A stretch of DNA of 8,211 nt from Patescibacteria group bacterium (GTDB taxonomy: Bacteria > Patescibacteriota > Minisyncoccia > Portnoybacterales > GWB1-42-6): assembly GCA_018826025.1 (NCBI GenBank), contig JAHKAK010000004.1, positions 1 to 8,211 on the forward strand, written 5' to 3'. Positions 1-6,283 of this stretch are shown piece by piece. Position 1 is the stretch's first letter. Each line of letters opens with the position of its first letter. A program made the position numbers and the translations under genes. A model generated the notes under the pieces. It did not search any database and was not told the DNA's origin. It saw only the letters and a list, made by a program, of their open reading frames with translations.

Positions 1-344
1 ATGAAAAATCCTTTAGCCGGACCATTTTTAATTTGCCATGCCAAATCAACCAAGGCCTGGCAACCGGCTTGAGAGGAAAAATCCGGCCGGCCCAAAAACT
101 CAAAAAAAGCTTCGTCCGCCGCCCGGGCCTTTTTTAAAATTTCCGCCTCCACCAGCGAGGCGTCAGCTTTGTCTTCCGGTATTCCAAGCTCCCCCAATTT
201 TTGCTTTATCATTGCTTGGTTTTCTTGAAAAATTTTATCAGCCACACCAGTTTTACCGGTTAATTTTTCCATCTTACTGAAAATTTCCGCCAGGGTTTCT
301 TCCGGCGCGCGCAACAAAAGCGCGATTTTTTGAATTGATGTCAT
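1..344 (-). CDS. Helical protein of unknown function, N-terminal part (gene runs off left edge)
   Basis: An open frame begins with ATG at 344-342 and stays open to base 1, giving at least 114 residues with no stop. It starts MTSIQKIALLLRAPEETLAE and reads on through TGKTGVADKIFQ, LGELGIPEDKAD and FFEFLGRPDFSS. Composition is rich in Ala, Glu, Lys and Leu and looks alpha-helical, with no signal peptide or membrane segment in the visible part. The start is supported by an AGGA about 6-8 nt upstream. A second in-frame ATG at 356-354 would add four residues but has no spacing for a ribosome site. I do not recognise the family. It lies 143 nt downstream of the pfkB stop, separated by a composite repeat, so it may be the last gene of the sugar-phosphate cluster or a separate unit. 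The frame is convincing, because its protein-like composition begins right after the repeat ends; the function is unknown. Confidence 0.7.
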   Translation of the reverse strand, partial: MTSIQKIALLLRAPEETLAEIFSKMEKLTGKTGVADKIFQENQAMIKQKLGELGIPEDKADASLVEAEILKKARAADEAFFEFLGRPDFSSQAGCQALVDLAWQIKNGPAKGFF

Positions 345-350
345 TGTTCC

Positions 351-479
351 TGTCATCCTGAACCCCGAAAAAAGAAACTTCGTTTCTTTGACGGGGTAAA
401 CTCCGTGAAGGATCTCGCATGCGCGAGAGATTCTTCGGCAGAGCTAAGCTCAGCTTTGGCTACGCCCTCAGAATGACAA
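351..479. repeat. Composite palindromic repeat A (TGTCATCCTGA...CTCAGAATGACA family) with two nested hairpin modules
   Basis: The ends are imperfect inverted repeats (TGTCATCCTGA at 351-361, CTCAGAATGACA at 467-478). It is the same family as the element at 1484-1576: both contain GAAGGATCTCGC, ATTCTTCGG and CTACGCC. Relative to that copy, this one carries two extra blocks. The first, about 361-406, is a double palindrome: CCCCG at 363-367 pairs with CGGGG at 392-396, enclosing AAAGAAAC/GTTTCTTT (371-378 and 382-389). The second, 439-459, is a 21-bp palindromic block containing GAGCTAAGCTC. On the minus strand the AAAGAAAC hairpin is followed by a T run, so it could weakly terminate the pfkB transcript. 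It fills the gap between pfkB and the left-edge gene almost completely. Confidence 0.85.
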
Positions 480-487
480 ATTTAGTT

Positions 488-1474
488 TTATAATTTCTCT
501 ATCTCCACCTGCACTTTTTCCCATTCTCCCCAATCTTCTTTTTTTAGCAAACCCTTCTTGGCGCCAAGATGTTGGATGGTGGCGGTGGCGTTAGCCGTGC
601 CCAGCTGTATGGCTTCGGGAATTTGGCCACCGTGAATTATCATTGCCACAAAACCCGAGCCAAAAGCATCGCCCGAGCCGGTGCGATCAACATAGCCGGA
701 TTCGGGAATGCCGGCGCGGTAAATCTTCCGGCCGTCAGATACCGCCACTCCTTCTTTTCCCTTGCTCATCACGGCAATACCAGAAACCAATTCATCAAAC
801 CTCTTAAACAGCTCCCCTTCATTTTTAAAATCAACATCGGTTATTAAACTGGCTTCTTCTTGATTTACCAGCAAAACATCAATTTTATTAAGCAGGCCTC
901 TCAAAATATCCAGATCCTTTGTTAGCTGGTCATGGCCCGGGTTAATCGCTATTTTTATTTTATTAGTCGCGGCAAAATTTATTATCGGCTCAAAAGTTTT
1001 AGCCGACTCACCCGCCAGCCCCGATAAGTAAAACCATCTGGCGTGTTTTATCGCCTCAAAAGGAATATCCGCCAAGGATAGAAAATGCGAAGCGCCCTCA
1101 TAAACTAAAATGCTCCGGTCTTTATTTGGCGCGGATAAAACAATGGAATAAGGCGTTTGGATTTTGGCAGTGGTTTTTATAAAATTACAATTTACTCCTA
1201 TATCGTTCAATTCCCGAAAAACTTCCAATCCCCCTGAGTCATTACCGATTAATCCGACATAAGCAACTTTTAATCCTTGCCGCGCGAAAGTCACGGCACA
1301 ATTTGTTCCCCCGCCGCCCGTAGCAAAAACCAGTTCCTCAACATAAATTTTCCCGCCCGCGGCCACGGCCAAAGCCTTGCCCGTTAAAAATTCCGGACTA
1401 TCAATAAGCTTAAACTCTTTGCTTTGAACGAATATATCGCGCGTGGCTGAGCCGAAAGTGACAACATCAAACAT
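488..1474 (-). CDS. PfkB/ribokinase-family sugar or nucleoside kinase
   Basis: ATP-dependent kinase of the PfkB (ribokinase) superfamily, cytoplasmic, 328 residues, a normal length. The N-terminal strand MFDVVTFGSATRDIF is followed by the glycine-rich signature TGGGGTNCAVTFARQG (about 52-67) and the C-terminal signature DRTGSGDAFGSGF (263-275), in which D269 is the expected catalytic base. NPGHD (178-182) and LLVNQEEA (201-208) match the usual mid-domain strand and N-x-x-E motif. The substrate is not decidable from sequence; ribose, fructose-6-P, adenosine and other sugars or nucleosides are all used in this family. Position directly after rpiB, rpe and tkt suggests a substrate in or feeding the pentose phosphate pool, which is inference. 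The ATG at 1474-1472 lies at the tip of a perfect 14-bp hairpin and has no well-placed Shine-Dalgarno; an AGGA is about 15 nt upstream. An out-of-frame ATG 17 nt upstream opens an 8-codon frame (MTTSNNV, stop) overlapping this start. Confidence 0.9.
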   Translation of the reverse strand: MFDVVTFGSATRDIFVQSKEFKLIDSPEFLTGKALAVAAGGKIYVEELVFATGGGGTNCAVTFARQGLKVAYVGLIGNDSGGLEVFRELNDIGVNCNFIKTTAKIQTPYSIVLSAPNKDRSILVYEGASHFLSLADIPFEAIKHARWFYLSGLAGESAKTFEPIINFAATNKIKIAINPGHDQLTKDLDILRGLLNKIDVLLVNQEEASLITDVDFKNEGELFKRFDELVSGIAVMSKGKEGVAVSDGRKIYRAGIPESGYVDRTGSGDAFGSGFVAMIIHGGQIPEAIQLGTANATATIQHLGAKKGLLKKEDWGEWEKVQVEIEKL

Positions 1475-1489
1475 TGTTTGATGTTGTCA
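1459..1489 (-). promoter_or_regulatory. Perfect 14-bp hairpin enclosing the pfkB start codon
   Basis: TGACAACATCAAAC (1459-1472) and GTTTGATGTTGTCA (1476-1489) are exact reverse complements around the three bases 1473-1475. In the minus-strand mRNA the loop is AAU, and the AUG start uses the last two loop bases plus the first stem G. The downstream arm is codons 1-5 of pfkB. The upstream arm mirrors them and merges into the end of repeat B, which starts at 1484. Such a stem would be expected to hinder ribosome loading unless it is opened by translation or a trans factor. Confidence 0.7.
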
Positions 1490-1576
1490 TCCTGAGCAAA
1501 GCGAAGGATCTCGCGGGAGCGTAGCGATCCGCGCAACGAGCTCCCTGGATTCTTCGGCTACGCCTCAGAATGACAA
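1484..1576. repeat. Palindromic repeat B (TTGTCATCCTGAG family) between tkt and pfkB
   Basis: Terminal inverted repeats of 13 bp (1484-1496 and 1564-1576) differ at one position. Inside are GAAGGATCTCGC, an inner pair GGGAGC (1515-1520) / GCTCCC (1540-1545), and ATTCTTCGGCTACGCC. It is the simpler relative of element A and fills most of the 115-nt gap between the tkt stop (1590) and the pfkB start (1474). Sequences of this type, with TGTCATCCTGAG ends and GAAGGATCT cores, are widespread intergenic repeats in many bacterial genomes. That is general knowledge; I could not run a search. Confidence 0.85.
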
Positions 1577-1589
1577 ATTATTATATTTT

Positions 1590-3848
1590 TTACAAAGCCT
1601 TCCGTATCTGTTCCAAGATTCCCGCCGCGTCAAAATTAGCCAGTTTATAAACATCAGCCGACGGGCCGGATTTAAGAAATTTATCAATTTCAATGGTGCG
1701 CTGTTCATAATCAGCCGGCAAAATAAACGGATCCAAAAATCCCGACCAGCCATTATGAATAGTGATGACATTTTGCCGGTCCTCGTCGGAAAAGATTTCA
1801 TTGGCCTTGGCGGGATCAACGCGCCGCAAATCCACAAAGAGCTCCGGTGAGGTCACCGCCACGATTTTCACATCCAAATCTTTTTCTAAATCCGGCAGAA
1901 TAGTCAAAGCGTTAGCCAAGGACTGGCCGCCACAAATCGCCAACACTTTCTTTTGCTTGCCATTATCAGCAAAAGGCTTAAAAACATACGCGCCATTCGT
2001 TGCTTCTCTGGCCGCCGGAACTTCCCAGCTATACCCTGAGCTTGTCGAAGGGCCACGTTTGAATACCGGAGTGCTGGGCCGCATCACAGAAAGCGCCACC
2101 GGTTCGCCTTTGGCTATCGCATAAAAAAGCATTTCCACGGCTTCATTGGCGTCCATGGGCTTATAGACTTTAATGCCGGGATACGCATCAAACAACGCCA
2201 TCCAAAAAAGTCCCTGGTGCGTTGGCCCGTCCTCGCCGGTTTCCGGACCATCATGGGCCGCCAACATGATAAAAAATCCGTTCATCTTAGGATTAACCGC
2301 GTTATTAATCACTGCCATGCGTACCGCGTTGCCCATCATAGAAGTGAAAACGCCATAAGTTGAGAAGACGCTCATTGCTTTAAAGCCGCCCGGCAAAATA
2401 TCCTGCGTGAGCGAGCAAGACATCATCGCCATATTGGGCTCGGCAATGCCAAAACGAAAACCCCGGCCTAGCGGATTTTTGGCGTTAACGATTCCGTAAA
2501 CATTTTCCGCCGCGCTAATTAACGTGGACTTAGCTAAATCATCCGAGCCGATATAGAAAAACGCGCTTTGCCCCATCAGCAACTTAAAAAATGCTTCCGT
2601 GGCTTTTCTGATAGGCGCGTTCTCTCCTTCCTTGAAAATTAATTCCGGCGGCAAAACTTCCGGCCGTTTGATATAACGATAATCAACCATTGGCCGGCCG
2701 GCTAAAGCAGTTTTCATTTTGGCCGCCAATTCTTTTTCCGACTTTATCAATTTTTTATCCGCTTCCAGCCGTTCCAAAATATAAACGACATCGTCACGGG
2801 TTAATTTTTCCAAAATCACGGCAACGTCTTTGCCAACTTCACCTTCAACGCCCGGAATCTCAAAGCCTAGTTTTTTCATTATATCAACATACTCGGCGTG
2901 TGGCGCGGCCTTACCATGAGAATCAGCCGTATTTTCCAGCTCACCGTAATCCTTACCTTTTATTGTATGGCAAACTACTGCCGTCGGCCGGCTATTGCCA
3001 AAGCCTTCGCGAGCTTTTTTATACGCTGTAGCCACCTCCAAAACATTATGCCCGTCAACTTCAATAACGTTCCAGCCAAGGCCGAGCCAGTGATTTAAAT
3101 AAGGCGTCGCGATAACTTCGGTTATTGGGCCGTCAATGCCAAAACCGTTCCAATCCAGACTAACGATAATATTGTCCCCGCCCATGGAAATCACTGAATT
3201 TCGCGCTTCGTAGCTAATACCCTCTTCGCTTTCCGCGTCGCCAGAGAGCACGAAAACTTTACCGTCCAAGCCGTTGCTTTTTTGCAGCATGGCCAAAGCC
3301 AAAGCCGAAGATAAGCCATGGCCGGAAGAGCCGGTGGAAGCATCAGCTAAGGGATATTTTGATTCAACGTGCCCGCTAGGTCCGTCGCAACGCCGAAATC
3401 TATCAAGACAAACCGGCAAATCAAAACCCAAAATTTCTTTTTCTAATTTAGCGCCGCTTTTAGCCAGAGCCTCATAAATTAACGCTAAGATGGCGTGGTG
3501 CAGCGGTGTGCAATGACCGGCTGACCAAACAACGCGGTCGCGGCCGGGATGATTGGGATTTAACGCGTCAAACGCCAAAACGCCGGAAAACAACATTGCC
3601 AAAAATTGTTCTGTCTTAGAAGATGAACCGCCCGGGTGTCCCGATTTTATTCCCTCCACCGCCGCGAACGCCAAACCTCGAATAATTTTAGCCAGCCGAT
3701 TTACTTTCTCCACATCCAATTCTTCAACTGGCGCCAGTTCCAATCCTCGCAAATCTAAATACGCCCCGCCTTCCAATTTATATTCAAATCGCCGTGGCTC
3801 TTTCTCTTTTAAAACTTCTATTTCTTTTGTTTCTAGAATATTGTACAT
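1590..3848 (-). CDS. tkt: Transketolase, single-chain
   Basis: Transketolase moves a two-carbon ketol unit between sugar phosphates (xylulose-5-P donor; ribose-5-P or erythrose-4-P acceptor) using thiamine diphosphate and a divalent metal. At 752 residues it is longer than the roughly 660-residue E. coli enzyme, with about 45 extra N-terminal residues before the usual start region (VEKVNRLAKIIRGLAFAAVE). Family motifs in order: SGHPGGSSSKTEQ (69-81), WSAGHCTPLHHA (108-119), TGSSGHGLSSALALAM (172-187), the metal/ThDP motif GDAESEEG...LDWNG (203-235), ADSHGKAAP (308-316), FGIAEPNMAM with the expected catalytic Glu470, and ETGEDGPTHQG (536-546). The ThDP motif reads GDA where GDG is common. Both the pyrimidine- and pyrophosphate-binding halves are in one chain. 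Residues 599-605 (GPSTSSG) are encoded by a repeat core at 2034-2052. The ATG at 3848 has no strong Shine-Dalgarno; GTAGAGAAA is the nearest purine run. Confidence 0.93.
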   Translation of the reverse strand: MYNILETKEIEVLKEKEPRRFEYKLEGGAYLDLRGLELAPVEELDVEKVNRLAKIIRGLAFAAVEGIKSGHPGGSSSKTEQFLAMLFSGVLAFDALNPNHPGRDRVVWSAGHCTPLHHAILALIYEALAKSGAKLEKEILGFDLPVCLDRFRRCDGPSGHVESKYPLADASTGSSGHGLSSALALAMLQKSNGLDGKVFVLSGDAESEEGISYEARNSVISMGGDNIIVSLDWNGFGIDGPITEVIATPYLNHWLGLGWNVIEVDGHNVLEVATAYKKAREGFGNSRPTAVVCHTIKGKDYGELENTADSHGKAAPHAEYVDIMKKLGFEIPGVEGEVGKDVAVILEKLTRDDVVYILERLEADKKLIKSEKELAAKMKTALAGRPMVDYRYIKRPEVLPPELIFKEGENAPIRKATEAFFKLLMGQSAFFYIGSDDLAKSTLISAAENVYGIVNAKNPLGRGFRFGIAEPNMAMMSCSLTQDILPGGFKAMSVFSTYGVFTSMMGNAVRMAVINNAVNPKMNGFFIMLAAHDGPETGEDGPTHQGLFWMALFDAYPGIKVYKPMDANEAVEMLFYAIAKGEPVALSVMRPSTPVFKRGPSTSSGYSWEVPAAREATNGAYVFKPFADNGKQKKVLAICGGQSLANALTILPDLEKDLDVKIVAVTSPELFVDLRRVDPAKANEIFSDEDRQNVITIHNGWSGFLDPFILPADYEQRTIEIDKFLKSGPSADVYKLANFDAAGILEQIRKAL
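2034..2052. repeat. Short dispersed-repeat core inside tkt (CCCTTCGACAAGCTCAGGG on the minus strand)
   Basis: The 19-bp sequence reads CCCTGAGCTTGTCGAAGGG on the plus strand, ending in CCCT/AGGG inverted repeats. CTTCGACAAGCTCAGG is a repeat core I recognise from many bacterial genomes (established knowledge, not searched here). Here it is read in frame as PSTSSG within transketolase residues 599-605, in the linker between VALSVMRPSTPVFKR and the final domain, where E. coli transketolase has no matching residues. Confidence 0.65.
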
Positions 3849-3894
3849 GATTTCTCTACGGATTACAGATTATTTAAAGATATACTTGATACTG

Positions 3895-4046
3895 CCAATT
3901 ACGAATGAATTTAACTCCTCCAAAGCTGAGCTTAGCTCTGCTAACCTCCTCTTTAAAAAAGAGGAGGGGCTCCCTCTCTTTTATGAAAGAGAGGGTCGGG
4001 GTGAGTTATACTCTTCATTCGTAATTAGTGTAATATTCGTAATTGG
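3895..4046. repeat. Composite multi-hairpin repeat D between rpe and tkt
   Basis: Nested inverted repeats fill most of the 225-nt spacer. The outer arms AATTACGAATGAA (3897-3909) and TTCATTCGTAATT (4014-4026) pair over 13 bp; a second copy ATTCGTAATTGG (4035-4046) can pair with 3895-3906 instead. Inside, TAACTC (3912-3917) pairs with GAGTTA (4003-4008) and closes three hairpins: a palindromic block at 3920-3941, CCTCCTCTTT/AAAGAGGAGG (3945-3954 and 3958-3967) and CCCTCTCTTT/AAAGAGAGGG (3972-3981 and 3986-3995). The overall shape is a cloverleaf. No protein-coding frame in the spacer is convincing, and I see no clear promoter for tkt in it. Confidence 0.85.
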
Positions 4047-4073
4047 TAATAAATTTAATCTGTATATCCGCAC

Positions 4074-4793
4074 TTATCTGTTTTCTGTAGTTGTTTTCTT
4101 TCGTAATCGCTCTATTGCGCCACCAATATCGTCTTCATCAAAAACCGCCGAACCCATAACTAAAAAATCCGCGCCGGCTTCAACGAGCTTAATGATATTA
4201 TCGGCGTTCACGCCGCCATCCACTTCTATTTTAACATTCGGATAGCGCTGCCGCAACGCGATAATTTTAAGAATCACTCTTTCATCAAGACTTTGTCCGC
4301 TGGCGCCAGGCTTGACGCTCATCAAAAGCACCAAATCTATCTCATTTATAAAATTATCCAGTACCGAAATCGGCGTTTCTAAATTCAGCGCCACGCCAAG
4401 CTCTTTGCCGCGCTTATGACTCTCTTCCGCTAGGTTACTTACGGGCCAACCTGCGCCAATTTGCGTTTTATAAGACAAAAGCTCATGGTTGTGAATTTTT
4501 TCCAGCGCTTCCCAATGCAAAATCACACGTTTAACTTTGCTGCTTAGCCATTCGTTGAGCACGCGATGCGGGCTATCCACCATCAAATGCGCCTCAAGGG
4601 CTAAACCAGTTTTTAGATTTTCCAAATCTTTTACGGAGGACTGTCCTCCGATAACATCTGGCCAAGTCTTGTTAGCAACAAAAATGCCGTCCATCACATC
4701 CAGTTGAACGGTCTTCACATGCGACTCAACAAGCTTAATTTTTACCTCCAGCTCCTTGAAGTCCTTGGCAATAATAGCGGGAATGATCTCCAT
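4074..4793 (-). CDS. rpe: Ribulose-phosphate 3-epimerase, divergent (one metal-ligand His replaced)
   Basis: Epimerises ribulose-5-P and xylulose-5-P; TIM-barrel, 239 residues against about 225 for typical members. Visible family motifs: PAIIAKDF (5-12, usually PSILSADF), LDVMDGIFVAN (31-41), EAHLMVDSP (67-75), VALNLETPISVLDN (134-147), LVLLMSVKPGASGQSL (154-169), KIEVDGGVN (188-196) and GADFLVMGSAVF (207-218). The two Asp residues that act as acid/base in the family, D32 and D192, and the ligand H69 are present. The ligand His of the usual H-x-D motif is Gln (Q30), and the Ser of PSIL is Ala6. The chain is about five residues longer than E. coli Rpe between N41 and H69, where GGQSS is encoded by a perfect 17-bp palindrome (4634-4650). 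The upstream region is a repeat, and no Shine-Dalgarno is visible before the ATG. Fold and family are secure; full activity is less so. Confidence 0.87.
   Translation of the reverse strand: MEIIPAIIAKDFKELEVKIKLVESHVKTVQLDVMDGIFVANKTWPDVIGGQSSVKDLENLKTGLALEAHLMVDSPHRVLNEWLSSKVKRVILHWEALEKIHNHELLSYKTQIGAGWPVSNLAEESHKRGKELGVALNLETPISVLDNFINEIDLVLLMSVKPGASGQSLDERVILKIIALRQRYPNVKIEVDGGVNADNIIKLVEAGADFLVMGSAVFDEDDIGGAIERLRKKTTTENR
4634..4650. repeat. 17-bp palindrome inside rpe
   Basis: CGGAGGAC, a central T, then GTCCTCCG: an 8-bp perfect inverted repeat. It encodes GGQSS with the neighbouring bases of I48 and V54. The motif positions flanking it align with E. coli Rpe only if about five residues are skipped here. 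That fits a small in-frame palindromic insertion, though a single short palindrome could also arise by chance. Confidence 0.5.
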
Positions 4794-4799
4794 AAATGT

Positions 4800-4911
4800 A
4801 AAATGTAAAAATCAAAATGAAAAATGACAGTTAAAAATTTAAAATCATCGGAAATTTGTAAAACAAATTTCCGATACCAAAATTTTGCATTTTGAAATTT
4901 ACATTTTTAAC
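4800..4911. repeat. AT-rich palindromic repeat E filling the rpiB-rpe gap
   Basis: An outer 20-bp inverted repeat with two mismatches (4800-4819 and 4888-4907, built on AAAATGTAAA and CAAAATG) and a second pair GTTAAAAAT/ATTTTTAAC (4830-4838 and 4903-4911) enclose a perfect 13-bp hairpin, ATCGGAAATTTGT (4847-4859) and ACAAATTTCCGAT (4863-4875), with an AAA loop. On the minus strand the hairpin is followed by GATTTTAAATTTTTAA, so it could act as a weak intrinsic terminator or mRNA-stabilising stem. The rpiB stop codon (4907-4909) lies inside its edge, and the rpe start is 6 nt past the other edge. Confidence 0.75.
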
Positions 4912-5350
4912 TTTCTTCCATCTCCTCTATCTTCCTCAACCGCCTCACGTGCCGTTCGTCTTCGGAAAATTCCGTGTCTAACCAAATCTTTACGAATTTT
5001 TTAGCCATTTCCGCGTTCGTCACCCGTCCGCCCAAGCATATTACATTGGCGTTTAAGTGGTCAGCTGCGTCTTTCGCAGTAAAATCGTTATGCACCAAAA
5101 CCGCGCGAATTCCCGCTACCTTATTAGCTGCCATACACATTCCCTGACCCGTGCCACAAATTAAAATCCCGCCAGCCTCTTCATCTTGCACCACCTGTTC
5201 GGCCAGTTTAAAAGCATAATCAGGATAGTCATCCGCCAAGTCCAGCTCTTCCGCGCCCAAATCAGCTACTTCGTAGCCCCCTTCAATTAAAAAATGTTTT
5301 AGTTCTTCTTTAAGCGGATACCCGCCATGATCCGCGGCGATGTAGAGCAT
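4907..5350 (-). CDS. rpiB: Ribose-5-phosphate isomerase B
   Basis: Interconverts ribose-5-P and ribulose-5-P (RpiB/LacA/LacB family), cytoplasmic, 147 residues, a normal length (E. coli RpiB is 149). Motifs: AADHGGYPLKEEL (5-17) with D7 and H8, DDYPDYA (40-46), GGILICGTGQGMCMAANK (60-77) with the catalytic Cys65, GIRAVLV (80-86), H98 followed by LNANVICLGGR, and the phosphate-side ERHVRRL (132-138). The start is placed at ATG 5350-5348, where homology begins (MLYIAADHGG). The frame stays open upstream to a TTG at 5437, but those 29 codons are the translation of repeat F and match nothing in the family. No Shine-Dalgarno is evident; only 12 nt separate the repeat end from the ATG. It lies between trmD and rpe and supplies the first isomerase step of the pathway encoded downstream. 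Confidence 0.93.
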   Translation of the reverse strand: MLYIAADHGGYPLKEELKHFLIEGGYEVADLGAEELDLADDYPDYAFKLAEQVVQDEEAGGILICGTGQGMCMAANKVAGIRAVLVHNDFTAKDAADHLNANVICLGGRVTNAEMAKKFVKIWLDTEFSEDERHVRRLRKIEEMEES

Positions 5351-5362
5351 AGTCGCGTGAAT

Positions 5363-5440
5363 GTCATTCCGGGCGAAGCGAGGAATCCCGTTATATTGCC
5401 GCCGTCCACGGGATTGCTTCGGCCTGCGGCCTCGCAATGA

Positions 5441-5441
<1 letters not shown>
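5363..5441. repeat. Palindromic repeat F (GTCATTGCGAGG...CAATCCCG family) between trmD and rpiB
   Basis: GTCATT (5363-5368) and AATGAC (5436-5441) form the ends. Continuing inward, ATTCCGGGCGAAGCGAGGAATCCCG on one side resembles the reverse complement of CGGGATTGC...GCAATGAC on the other, including GAAGC, CGAGG and AATCCCG. This is a widely dispersed family type, written GTCATTGCGAGGCC...GAAGCAATCCCG on the minus strand (general knowledge, not searched). Base 5441 is also the G of the trmD TAG stop, and the other end is 12 nt from the rpiB ATG. Confidence 0.8.
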
Positions 5442-6214
<773 letters not shown>

Positions 6215-6223
6215 AAATAAAAC

Positions 6224-6258
6224 AAAAACCGCGCTACTTTTAGAATAGCACGATTTTT
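6224..6258 (-). terminator. Intrinsic terminator between khpA and trmD
   Basis: In the minus-strand RNA, bases 6258-6246 (AAAAATCGTGCTA) pair with 6236-6224 (TAGCGCGGTTTTT) over 13 bp including two G-U pairs, around a 9-nt loop, and the stem runs into TTTTTGTTTT. It begins 25 nt after the khpA stop and ends about 10 nt before the trmD ATG. On the plus strand the two wobble pairs become mismatches, so it should act mainly on the minus-strand transcript. Confidence 0.8.
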
Positions 6259-6283
6259 GTGTAACTGCGAACAAAATTGGCGC

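Noticed and set aside
351..1576. CRISPR array or insertion sequence
   Set aside because: Repeats are not regularly spaced with unique spacers, no cas genes are present, and no transposase frame is found anywhere in the window.
1762..2124. Plus-strand frame antisense to tkt (and similar ones at 569-847, 2690-3031, 6257-6712 and 7703-8082)
   Set aside because: Each is a shadow of a well-supported minus-strand gene or of AT-rich DNA, with no recognisable protein character or ribosome site.
3553..4245. 230-codon open frame on the plus strand
   Set aside because: It overlaps the tkt N-terminus, repeat D and the rpe C-terminus in antisense; low-complexity Ser/Asn-rich translation with no family motif. 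tkt and rpe on the other strand are unambiguous.
5351..5437. N-terminal extension of RpiB by 29 codons from a TTG
   Set aside because: The codons are the translation of repeat F and lie upstream of MLYIAADHGG, where family homology begins; RpiB from ATG 5350 already has the normal length.
6215..6274. Upstream 20-codon extension of TrmD
   Set aside because: It reads through the khpA terminator hairpin; MKFDIITIFPQ at 6214 is the expected TrmD N-terminus.
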